A DNA stretch of 50,923 nt from an uncultured Bacilli bacterium (GTDB lineage: Bacteria; Bacillota_I; Bacilli_A; RF39; UBA660): contig CANRJW010000007.1 in assembly GCA_947631035.1 (NCBI GenBank), forward strand, positions 1-50,923, read 5' to 3'. The notes below the pieces were generated by a model that was given only the letters and a program-made list of their open reading frames with translations, did no database searches and was not told the DNA's origin. Both the position numbers and the translations under genes were made by a program. Position 1 is the stretch's first letter, and every line of letters starts with the position of its first letter. Positions 43,523 through 50,923 of the stretch are shown here, piece after piece.

Positions 43523-45430
43523 CTAGTTAGACAATAATAAAGAGATTTTACTTCCCTCTTCGACATAATAATTTCCTTCAGGACTTTGGTAAGCCACTTT
43601 ATCTCCTTCACCACTCGTTAATACTTGAAAACCCTTTAGTGTTTTTTTCGCTTCTTCAAGACTCATACCCACTACATTTGGTAAGACAACGTACTTTTTA
43701 TCAAGCCAAGTATATTCTCTTGGCATTCCTTCGTTGGTTTTAGGAAATCCATAAAGTTCAATCGCTGTTTTAAAAACATTTTTAGCAATTGGAGCAGAGA
43801 CAACCCCACCATATTGCGTAACGCCACTTGGGTGGTCAATAGCAACATAAACAACAATTTCTGGGTCATCCGCTGGCATAAAGCCCATAAACGATAAAAT
43901 GTAATTGCCTACCATATAAGCACCATCTTTTACTTTTTGAGCTGTTCCCGTTTTTCCTCCAATACGATAATTTTCGATATACGCATTTTTTCCAGAACCA
44001 TTAGCAACAACACTTTCTAAAGCATACCGAACCATTTTACTTGTCTCTTCACTAATCACACGGACTCCTTCGTCTGGTTGGAATAATTTAATCACACTAT
44101 TCGTTTCCGGTTCCGTCATTTTAGATACAATATAAGGGGTATGTAAAATTCCTCCATTTACAGCAGCGGAGACGGCCCTGATTTGTTGAATGGGCGTAAC
44201 ACTGATTCCTTGTCCAAAAGAGGTCGTTGCAAGTTCCACCGGTCCCATTTGCTCTAAAGAAAACAAAATACCACTTGCTTCACCATTTAAATCAATTCCT
44301 GTTTTTTTACCAAAACCAAAATTTTTTATATACTTTAAAAGCGTTTCGGCACCGAGCTTCTGCCCCATTACGACAAAACCGGGGTTACAAGAATTCTCCA
44401 CCACTTGCAAAAACGTTTCGGCACCATGTCCTCCAGCTTTCCAACACTTAATACGGGCCCCTTCTACCGTAATAGAACCTCCATCGTAATAATTATCTTT
44501 AAATAAATTAATGGTTTGTTCTTCTAGCGATGCTGCAAGGGTAATAACCTTAAAAGTCGAACCTGGTTCATACGTCATCCAAATCGGTAGATTACGATTA
44601 ATGACTTCCACCGAAGAAGTTTGATAATGATTGGGATTAAAATTGGGACGACTCGCCATGGCAAGTATTTCTCCTGTTTTAGGATTCATCGCTAAAATAA
44701 GAGCTTGTTCAGGGTTATATTTCGCCATAACATTATCAAGTTCATTTTCGATAGCGAGTTGTAAATCAATGTCAATTGTTAAATCAATGTTAATACCATT
44801 TTGGGGTTCTTCATAAATTTCCGTTAGAGCTAAACGATTGCCCTTTCCATCGGAAAAATATTTGATAGCCCCATCTTCACCAGTAAGGTATTCGTCATAA
44901 TTGAGTTCTATCCCCGATAAACCCTGGTTATCAATACCAACATATCCTAAAACATGCGATAAAACATTTTCATAAGGATAGGTTCTTTTGCTTTCCTTTA
45001 CTAAGTATACCCCATCAAAATTAAGATTATGAATTTGTTCCGCAACTTCATAAGAAAGTTGTCTTCCTTCCGGATGTACTCTTTCAATGCTAGTCTTTTT
45101 ACTGACATGCTTATACATATCTTCGTAGGAAACTTGTAAAATACTTGCTAGTTTCGTAGCCACTTCTTCTTTGTTTTTAATTTGGTTGGGGATTAACACC
45201 AAAGAAGTAGTCGTAATATTGGTTGCCAAGACTTTGCCATTGCGGTCTCTTATTTCCCCTCGGTCTGCCGTAATAGGAAGTTTACGACTCCATAAAGATT
45301 CTGCAAGAGTGCTTAATTTATTGTATTGAAATACTTGAATATAAAATACTTTGAAAATAATAGCTACTAAAAGAATACAAACAACAATAAAAACAACACG
45401 CATACGAATATGTAATTTATTAAAAAACAT
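43523..45430 (-). CDS. Class B penicillin-binding protein with one PASTA domain (FtsI/SpoVD-like)
   Basis: 635 residues. Membrane anchor about 12-31; dimerisation domain with ADRGEIRDRNGKVLA; transpeptidase with STFK (Ser291), SCN (347-349) and KTGT (493-496), all intact; and a single PASTA domain at about 578-635 (VVLPNVVGMSLEEAKKTLK). It cross-links septal peptidoglycan as partner of FtsW. Its place directly before mraY is the classical ftsI/spoVD-mraY order; which of the two names applies cannot be decided. Confidence 0.95.
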   Translation of the reverse strand: MFFNKLHIRMRVVFIVVCILLVAIIFKVFYIQVFQYNKLSTLAESLWSRKLPITADRGEIRDRNGKVLATNITTTSLVLIPNQIKNKEEVATKLASILQVSYEDMYKHVSKKTSIERVHPEGRQLSYEVAEQIHNLNFDGVYLVKESKRTYPYENVLSHVLGYVGIDNQGLSGIELNYDEYLTGEDGAIKYFSDGKGNRLALTEIYEEPQNGINIDLTIDIDLQLAIENELDNVMAKYNPEQALILAMNPKTGEILAMASRPNFNPNHYQTSSVEVINRNLPIWMTYEPGSTFKVITLAASLEEQTINLFKDNYYDGGSITVEGARIKCWKAGGHGAETFLQVVENSCNPGFVVMGQKLGAETLLKYIKNFGFGKKTGIDLNGEASGILFSLEQMGPVELATTSFGQGISVTPIQQIRAVSAAVNGGILHTPYIVSKMTEPETNSVIKLFQPDEGVRVISEETSKMVRYALESVVANGSGKNAYIENYRIGGKTGTAQKVKDGAYMVGNYILSFMGFMPADDPEIVVYVAIDHPSGVTQYGGVVSAPIAKNVFKTAIELYGFPKTNEGMPREYTWLDKKYVVLPNVVGMSLEEAKKTLKGFQVLTSGEGDKVAYQSPEGNYYVEEGSKISLLLSN

Positions 45431-45491
45431 AGCCAGGCTCCTTTATAACCATTTTATTAAAAAACAAAATAAATTATTAATGCATGATACA

Positions 45492-45513
45492 AAAAAACAA
45501 AACAATCGTTTTG
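45492..45513 (-). terminator. Terminator before the PBP gene
   Basis: CAAAAC (45498-45503), AATC, GTTTTG (45508-45513), then T7 on the minus strand. It ends transcription from the upstream remnant. Confidence 0.65.
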
Positions 45514-45517
45514 CTTT

Positions 45518-45775
45518 CTAATATTTTGGTTTCGCACATTTATCGAAATGCACCGCAATCGAATCTAAAAATTCTTTCAAAATGGGATTATCTTCACTTA
45601 CAAAATAAGTGGCATATCCTTCTGATGTTTTCAAAGTAATTTCATAGTCTTCTTGATTTTCAGTAGTATGGGACTTTTCTAAAATACTTTCTTCTAGTCT
45701 TTTTTCCACTTCTTCTTGATAGGTTCCTTTAATCGATTGGACATATTGTAAGGAAAGAGTACAGGTTTTAATTGG
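45518..45775 (-). pseudogene. N-terminally truncated gene remnant
   Basis: The minus-strand frame is open from 45775 (just after a stop) to 45518 and encodes a soluble, acidic piece (KTCTLSLQYVQSIKGTYQEE, then LKTSEGYATYFVSEDNPIL, ending CAKPKY), yet has no ATG with a ribosome site; only a GTG at 45709 could start it, giving 63 residues. It looks like the C-terminal half of a lipoprotein or secreted protein whose signal and start are lost. It could also be a real small gene. Confidence 0.4.
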
Positions 45776-45777
45776 TT

Positions 45778-46331
45778 AATTTTTACGTACTTTACTCTTT
45801 TTTAAACTAAATTGTAAAAATGAAAGATTGCTAGCAATAGATAAAATAAAAACAATTGTCGCAATTAAAACATGTACCCCAATATTATATAAAAATACAC
45901 TCAAAGAAAAAGGCACAATTCTAAAAAAAGAATACATATACTAAAAAATAAAGAAAAACTCTACATATAATTAAAAAAAGCAGATAAATAAAATATTTTT
46001 TTATAGCAAAATGATAAAAATCAGAACGCAAAAATACGAATTCCGGAGAATTATCAGCTTCATAAAAAAAGTAAAGATAGGATAAATAAACTGTAGTCCC
46101 CATTTGATACAAAGACCAAATAATAGCAAGAAAATAAAAGAAAGATAATCCTAAAGCAAGCTGAATAGAGCCAATACTAATCGGAGCAACTGGAGTATTA
46201 TCATATATAACAAATAAAACAGCAAAAAGCAAAAGAAAGAAAAATAATACAATTTTATAAAACCCATTTTTAAAAATCTTTTTTAAAATTTGAAAACTAT
46301 ATACGAAACTATTCAACTTTTCCTCCATCAA
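45778..46331 (-). CDS. Membrane component of the ABC transporter, frameshifted at a T7 run
   Basis: The first part (45921-46331, 136 residues) has about three membrane segments and ends VYVFFF-stop. Just there the coding strand has C-T7-AG. Removing one T continues the frame as FFFRIVPFSLSVFL and about 45 more residues with another membrane segment (IGVHVLIATIVFILSIAS), ending KSKVRKN at 45778. So the gene is probably a 180-residue four- or five-helix permease split by a homopolymer frameshift, or by a sequencing error. The start overlaps the ATPase gene by 23 bp. Confidence 0.6.
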
Positions 46332-46935
46332 ATGTATAAATTTTGTCCGCTAAACTTTTCAAATCTTCTTCTGTATGGCTTGTTAGAATAATAATTTTTC
46401 CTTTTTTCTTCTCTTCTAATAAATAGGTTTTAATTTTTTCAACGCTTTCCTTTTCAACACCATTAAATGGCTCATCAAGTATTAAAACATGTGGATTTTC
46501 CATAATGACTTGAGCAATTCCTAACTTTTGTTTCATACCTAAAGAATATTTAGAAAACTTTTTATCCTTTTCATTGATTAAATTTACATTTTCTAACGAA
46601 GAAAGAATCTCTTTATCAGTAATTTTATTTTGAATGTTTGCAAGTAATTTTAAATTTTCAAATCCGGTTAAGTCTGGAAAAAAACTAGGTTTTTCAATTA
46701 AGGCACGTACATTAGGTACATATTCGTTTAATTTAGTATATTCTACCCCATCATAGAAAACATGCCCACTTGTTGGTTTATAAAGACCACAAATAATTTT
46801 TATAAGAACAGATTTTCCACTTCCATTTCTTCCTTGAAAACCATAAATGTGTCCATCTAGAAAAGTCATGTTTACATTTTCTAATATGCTAATTTTTTTA
46901 AATTCTTTACTTACATTTTTTACTTCTATTTTCAT
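46309..46935 (-). CDS. ABC transporter ATP-binding protein
   Basis: 208 residues, a single nucleotide-binding domain. Walker A GRNGSGKS (35-42), signature YSLGMKQK (degenerate LSGGQ, as in ABC-2-type exporters), Walker B HVLILDEP, and the switch His in LTSHTEED. Works with the flanking membrane proteins. Short ATPases with small permeases occur in bacteriocin self-immunity and drug export. Substrate unknown. The gene is 8 bp downstream of the larger membrane protein. Confidence 0.92.
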   Translation of the reverse strand: MKIEVKNVSKEFKKISILENVNMTFLDGHIYGFQGRNGSGKSVLIKIICGLYKPTSGHVFYDGVEYTKLNEYVPNVRALIEKPSFFPDLTGFENLKLLANIQNKITDKEILSSLENVNLINEKDKKFSKYSLGMKQKLGIAQVIMENPHVLILDEPFNGVEKESVEKIKTYLLEEKKKGKIIILTSHTEEDLKSLADKIYTFDGGKVE

Positions 46936-46943
46936 ATATCCTC

Positions 46944-47960
46944 CTAATTATTTTTTTCACAAGCCATTACAAGTTTTTCTTTATTACGATAAGATAAGTA
47001 AACACCTACAAACGATAGCAAACACATTGTTATACTAAAGCATAATAATGGAAATAATCCCCATGAATCACTATAATTCCACATATTCATAATATTAAAT
47101 ATATGTCCAAAATCACTATGAAAAACCAAAGAAATAAAGACTCTTACCACCAGTTCGAAAAAAAGTTCTAAACCTAGATAGGTTAAAAAAGAAACGATAA
47201 TAGCAACAAACGTATTATGATATTTTCTAACAACAATTAAACCCAAATTAATAAAGAAACAAGAATATAAAAGAATATTGCCTACATATCCAAATATAAA
47301 TAAATAACGATTTTGAATAGTAGATAAAGTCCAATTCGTATAATCAAAATGTGCTAAAGAATAGGTATGATCAAAAGTAGTTCCTAAAATACTTATCACT
47401 ATCATAAATAAAGCAATAAAAGGTAGTACCCAAACGTAACGATAAGCTTTTTTAAAAAATTTTATCAAAAAATCTTTGTAACTTTCTCGAGTTGAAGTAT
47501 TTATAATATATTTTCTTTTTAAAATTCGGCAGATACCCATTAAAGTTGGGATAACTAGTATTAAGAAAGAAAATGGATTTAAGTACCTTGTATTACTACT
47601 CCATAATATATTAGAAAACATAATATAAAAGTCATTTTTCGGTTCTCGCTCTTTCGCTATTATATCTTGGCATTGTTGCTCAGTTCCTTCAACAAGACCA
47701 TCACGAGCAAATTTTTTACACATTAGATTTGTATAAGTATCCTTTTGAAAACGTGGTTCAGTTAACAATTCATTGCAAAAAGCATTATAATCTTTTTCAT
47801 TATTGCCATCTACTAAGAAATGACAAAAGCGATTTGTAAATTCATCTCGAACATCATGCTGTTTGAAAGTTTTTGCATAGCTTAATATTGAACCTAATAT
47901 AAGAATAAAAAGAATTATCATAAGCCAATTGCTTTTTAAAAATGTTTTTAATTTTATCAT
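46944..47960 (-). CDS. ABC transporter-associated membrane protein
   Basis: 338 residues. A first membrane segment (about 12-29), then a Cys-rich external domain of roughly 90 residues (FCHFLVD, AFCNELL, LMCKKFARD, QQCQDI), followed by about six membrane segments. This ABC-2-like shape, with a loop outside after helix 1, fits the permease of the adjacent ATPase. The four or more external cysteines are unusual. Not assigned to a named family. Confidence 0.7.
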   Translation of the reverse strand: MIKLKTFLKSNWLMIILFILILGSILSYAKTFKQHDVRDEFTNRFCHFLVDGNNEKDYNAFCNELLTEPRFQKDTYTNLMCKKFARDGLVEGTEQQCQDIIAKEREPKNDFYIMFSNILWSSNTRYLNPFSFLILVIPTLMGICRILKRKYIINTSTRESYKDFLIKFFKKAYRYVWVLPFIALFMIVISILGTTFDHTYSLAHFDYTNWTLSTIQNRYLFIFGYVGNILLYSCFFINLGLIVVRKYHNTFVAIIVSFLTYLGLELFFELVVRVFISLVFHSDFGHIFNIMNMWNYSDSWGLFPLLCFSITMCLLSFVGVYLSYRNKEKLVMACEKNN

Positions 47961-48040
47961 ATCACGCCAAGTAATAAATTCTTGATATTCACCTCTCTTT
48001 TTCTACTACTAAAAAGTAATCTATCTTTTCTAACCTCATG

Positions 48041-48205
48041 TTAAAACCGACTACTATTATTTACATTATAGCATTCAATACTATTAAAAAAAAGAGAGAA
48101 TGGAGTGCAATTAGGACAATTTCTTTTATAAATCAAAAAAACAATAGCAATTAAAACACAGCCAATAAAAATTAAAATCTTTTTCTTTTTTAAAATTTGC
48201 TTCAT
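48041..48205 (-). CDS. 54-residue Cys-containing membrane peptide
   Basis: A strong ribosome site (GGAGGAAAAAA) precedes the ATG at 48205. A basic head (MKQILKKKK), a membrane segment (ILIFIGCVLIAIVFLIY) and a C-terminal tail with CPNC and one more Cys (NCPNCTPFSLFF, ECYNVNNSS). Four cysteines in 54 residues and position next to an ABC exporter with a Cys-rich external domain suggest a secreted peptide, immunity protein or transporter partner. Too short for most gene callers. Confidence 0.5.
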   Translation of the reverse strand: MKQILKKKKILIFIGCVLIAIVFLIYKRNCPNCTPFSLFFNSIECYNVNNSSRF

Positions 48206-48223
48206 TTTTTTCCTCCTGAAATA

Positions 48224-48251
48224 AGAAAAAAAACAATTGTTTTTAATTGTT
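48224..48251 (-). terminator. Terminator of the DUF1292 operon
   Basis: AACAATT/AATTGTT stem (48232-48251) with a T8 run on the minus strand. Confidence 0.75.
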
Positions 48252-48527
48252 TTCGTCTAAATTTTCTTTAAATAATTCAAAAAAGATTCTCGAAACTTCT
48301 TTTAGTTCTTCGGCTTCCGTTACTTTTTCAATGGCTTGTTCGTCGCCTTTTATAACCAACTTGACAATCATTTGACTTTGTTCGATAATATTTTCGTTTT
48401 CGTCCACTTCAATTAAATAAAGATAAGTGCCTTCATTGTATTCTGTCATTGAAGCAATGGTATATTCTTTTTTCTTTCCATCGTTATCTTCTAAAGTAAT
48501 GATTTTATAGGGTTCTAACTTTTCCAT
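48243..48527 (-). CDS. DUF1292 (YrzB-like) protein
   Basis: 94 residues. Matches the DUF1292 pattern: an N-terminal strand ITLEDNDGKKKEYTIASM, EYNEGTYLYLIEVDENENI, and an acidic Glu-rich second half ending in a helix. Members are small, cytoplasmic and of unknown function, often near yrrK/mltG in Firmicutes; here the context differs. The ATG overlaps the stop of the upstream gene (TAATG), so it is translationally coupled. Confidence 0.85.
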   Translation of the reverse strand: MEKLEPYKIITLEDNDGKKKEYTIASMTEYNEGTYLYLIEVDENENIIEQSQMIVKLVIKGDEQAIEKVTEAEELKEVSRIFFELFKENLDENN

Positions 48528-50869
48528 TAGCGTCCTTTCCTTTCTACATTTTCTTCATTTATGAAATTTACATCGTCTTCATTAAAAAATCCTTCATAAC
48601 CACTATAATTGGCATTTTCATTTCTTCCAACATAACCAATTTGTTTGGCACCATTATTTTCTAACGCCTTTTTTTTCGCTTCGGCATCGCTATCATTATC
48701 AAAAATCGTTATCTTTTCGCCATTATAATCATAGACAATACCACCTATTTTTCTGACACTTAAAGCATCAAAATAGGTTTTGACATTATTTTCTTCACTT
48801 GCCATATCATATTGTGTTTTATAAATTGTACCAGTCGTTGTAAATGTATCACCAAAATCATGATTTTCTTCTACCGTCGAACTGGTTTCTCCTAATAATT
48901 CATTAATTTCTTGTTCAAAATCCTTTTGATTGTCTTTAGTAGCATCACTTGAAACAGTCAGTTTTATTTCTTCTTCAGGACTTTCTAAAGCTTCCTCTAC
49001 TTCCACAATATCAAAATAATGCGGTTGATTTTCTTTGGCTGAAGCTAACATTTCTCTAGCAATTTGAAGATTGCGCTCTTCCATTTTTGCTTGAGCCGTA
49101 TTCATTAAAATACCCATGCCTAATATGGAAGTTCCTATCACCGCAGCGGATAAAACGCCTGCTAAAACTTTCTTGTTTCGCGCCTCACGAACATTCGAAA
49201 TTTTATAAGTTTCTTTTTCATTGTCTGGAATCAAATGAAAACACTTCTTTAATTTTGTAATACTTTTTTCTAAAATCGTCTCTTTTTCTTCTTTTTCCGT
49301 TTCAAAGCAAGCAATGATTTTGGCTAAAATATTTTTCTTTTCTTTGTCATTATAGCCTTCCGATTTCATAAATTTTTCCGGATTTTCCGCAATCGTAAGC
49401 AATGCTGTTTGATTTTCTGAAGAATTGGTTAGATTTTTTAATTTCATTTTCATATTAGCAAAAACAGCTAAGTTTTTACTTTTGGCAAGTCGCGTTAATT
49501 TTTCTTTTAATTCTTTTACTTTGGTTTCAATTTCCAAGGAAGTTCCTTGTTTTTCCAAAGCTTTGATGTCTTTATAGGTTTTTGTTTCTAAGTCTTCTAA
49601 ATTGGCAAATTTTTGCGAAGTATCAATGATATCAAAATGATTTTCTAAAGCATATTTATTCAAACGATTTTGATATTTTTTATAAGAAACAAAAATACGA
49701 TTAAATTTTTCTAAATCAGTCTTTAAAATATAAAGTGGTTCTTTATTATAAGAAGCAACCGCTATAAGATTCTTACTCGTTCCATATTCTTTCGCTTTAC
49801 GCGTTAATTTAAATAATTCTTTTTCAGCATATTTATAATCATCATAAAGCATCGCATATTCTTTTTTTATAAACTCTACTTCTTCATTTTGAAGACGAAG
49901 AGATGCCATATCTTCTTCCATAGCTTTTTGGTATTTTTCTAACTCTGATTGACATTTTATCCATTTTGCTTGATATTTGGAAGAAATTCTTTTCTTATTT
50001 CCTTTATATTTGACCGTCATTTTTTTACCAGGAGCTTTTTCAATATTAGCAAGAATGGCCTTTAAATAAGCAATTTTATCAGGAATATAGATGAGCTCTT
50101 TTAAGTAATCTTCATCGATGGTAACTTGTTCAGTTGGCATAATAGGAGCCATTACATTTGCTTCATCTTCTTGATCCATATCTTCCATTTGAAAGATGTT
50201 TTCCAAAGAAGCAATGGTTTCTTTGCCTAATTGTTGAAGTTTATCAATACCAGCAATTTTTTCATAGCTGTCTTTAAAATCTTCTGGATTCAATTGTCTT
50301 TTTGAAGCACCACCCAACTCTAAAATACGATTTAAGGCTTCTTTTTCTTCCGGAGAAGATTCAAGATTTTCTAACTTTTCATTTAATTCGACAAATTCTA
50401 AGTTTTCTTTCTCCCAATTCGGATTGGATGGTTGAACCATTTGATTAAAGTTTTCATTCATTTTTTTATAGATACGTTCTTTTTCATGGCGAAAAGATAA
50501 AACTTGTTTTACATCGACCCACTCACGAATCATTTCAGAGTCCGTAATGAATCCCACAACATCATGATAAGACTTTAAATGATTCAATAAAGAAACAAGC
50601 AAAGTTAAAAATTCATTTTCTTTTTCTAAGTTCTCCAAAAGTTGTTCTTTACTTGCTTCACTAGCAATCCCTTCATAAATTTCCGTATATTCTTTTAAAA
50701 TTTGATCGACTTCCTTAAAAAGTTGTTGAAAATCTAAAACACTCTTCATTTTTATTGTGTCATTTAATATATTGTTTTCTAAATCGTTAATTTTTACTTG
50801 AAACTCTGCAACCCTTTTATTATAGATATCCATGTTCATTACGAAACAGTCGAGTAGACGTCTCGACAT
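48527..50869 (-). CDS. Large coiled-coil membrane protein of unknown function
   Basis: 780 residues. The first 560 are cytoplasmic and largely coiled coil (many Glu/Lys heptads, repeated KELKEKL/KLEKYQ-type segments). A membrane segment spans about 565-588 (VLAGVLSAAVIGTSILGMGI). About 190 residues remain outside, acidic and Thr-rich, ending in a small domain (IGGIVYDYNGEKITIFDNDS, then ENNGAKQIGYVG). GAGAGG lies close before the ATG at 50869; an ATG eleven codons on has no ribosome site. Not recognised; length and topology suggest a structural envelope protein. Confidence 0.65.
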   Translation of the reverse strand: MSRRLLDCFVMNMDIYNKRVAEFQVKINDLENNILNDTIKMKSVLDFQQLFKEVDQILKEYTEIYEGIASEASKEQLLENLEKENEFLTLLVSLLNHLKSYHDVVGFITDSEMIREWVDVKQVLSFRHEKERIYKKMNENFNQMVQPSNPNWEKENLEFVELNEKLENLESSPEEKEALNRILELGGASKRQLNPEDFKDSYEKIAGIDKLQQLGKETIASLENIFQMEDMDQEDEANVMAPIMPTEQVTIDEDYLKELIYIPDKIAYLKAILANIEKAPGKKMTVKYKGNKKRISSKYQAKWIKCQSELEKYQKAMEEDMASLRLQNEEVEFIKKEYAMLYDDYKYAEKELFKLTRKAKEYGTSKNLIAVASYNKEPLYILKTDLEKFNRIFVSYKKYQNRLNKYALENHFDIIDTSQKFANLEDLETKTYKDIKALEKQGTSLEIETKVKELKEKLTRLAKSKNLAVFANMKMKLKNLTNSSENQTALLTIAENPEKFMKSEGYNDKEKKNILAKIIACFETEKEEKETILEKSITKLKKCFHLIPDNEKETYKISNVREARNKKVLAGVLSAAVIGTSILGMGILMNTAQAKMEERNLQIAREMLASAKENQPHYFDIVEVEEALESPEEEIKLTVSSDATKDNQKDFEQEINELLGETSSTVEENHDFGDTFTTTGTIYKTQYDMASEENNVKTYFDALSVRKIGGIVYDYNGEKITIFDNDSDAEAKKKALENNGAKQIGYVGRNENANYSGYEGFFNEDDVNFINEENVERKGR
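50849..50867 (-). promoter_or_regulatory. Inverted repeat over the first codons
   Basis: GTCGAG (50849-50854) and CTCGAC (50862-50867) flank AGACGTCT's first part. The hairpin lies just after the start codon and could hinder initiation; it may equally be chance. Confidence 0.35.
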
Positions 50870-50923
50870 ACCTCTCTTTCTTTTACTTAATTTTTTTTTT
50901 CTTTCTTTGTGAGAAGTTTGTCT

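Noticed and set aside
45709-45709. GTG start making a normal 63-residue gene
   Set aside because: Weak ribosome site, and coding-like sequence continues upstream to a stop at about 45778, so a truncated remnant is more likely, though not proven.

Overview
This window is a stretch of chromosome from a low-GC member of the Firmicutes/Bacilli, probably one of the small-genome, uncultured gut lineages near RF39/Erysipelotrichia. I infer this from the AT-rich base composition, strong AGGAGG-type ribosome sites, a CIRCE/hrcA heat-shock operon, a tRNA-Val T-box leader, the short cadherin-like and TasA-like 'SYAWW' secretory leaders, and normal use of TGA as a stop (standard code, so not a true Mycoplasma). 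Almost all genes lie on the minus strand. I see no tRNA, rRNA, CRISPR array or insertion sequence.

Layout. 1-6.7 kb: frr, two membrane/secreted hypotheticals, an accessory block (small hydrophobic-peptide toxin-antitoxin-like locus, XRE regulator, large surface protein with a G9 tract), then tsf and rpsB. The block splits the usual rpsB-tsf-pyrH-frr order, and pyrH is absent here. 6.8-16.2 kb: two hypotheticals, queH, ftsQ/divIB, murG, an accessory island (unknown gene, ORF6N protein, amidoligase), ftsW, and a second large surface protein divergent from an XRE regulator across an operator-rich region. 16.5-21.3 kb: topA, an LTA-synthase-like sulfatase and rnhB. 21.3-23.5 kb: a glycine-rich surface protein that is out of frame at a G10 tract, flanked by a decayed and an intact copy of the small-peptide toxin locus. 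23.5-30.0 kb: heat-shock operon hrcA-grpE-dnaK-pepF-dnaJ behind a CIRCE promoter. 30.2-34.1 kb: small pyrophosphatase, then an HD hydrolase and valS under a Val T-box. 34.1-45.4 kb: paired WG-type surface proteins, GDPD, a secreted protein, hemW, an unknown protein, lepA, mraY and a PASTA-bearing PBP. 45.5-50.9 kb: a gene remnant, an ABC exporter with one frameshifted membrane gene, a 54-residue Cys-containing membrane peptide, a DUF1292 gene and a large coiled-coil membrane protein.

How it fits together. The housekeeping content covers translation (rpsB, tsf, frr, valS, lepA), protein quality control (heat-shock operon plus pepF) and cell-wall synthesis and division (murG, mraY, ftsQ, ftsW, PBP, LTA synthase), with the division/wall cluster broken into pieces. 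Between these blocks sits an apparently modular system of surface-protein switching. Two distant genes share an almost identical promoter, leader and N-terminus ending in a poly-G tract. In this sequence the tract is 9 G in one gene (in frame, ON) and 10 G in the other (out of frame, OFF). Both of these surface genes lie next to small hydrophobic-peptide loci with converging antisense transcripts, and the two SUMF1-fold surface proteins are each paired with a small XRE regulator. The C-termini of the SUMF1-fold proteins resemble diversity-generating-retroelement variable regions, although no reverse transcriptase or template repeat is in the window. This combination is the most unusual thing here.
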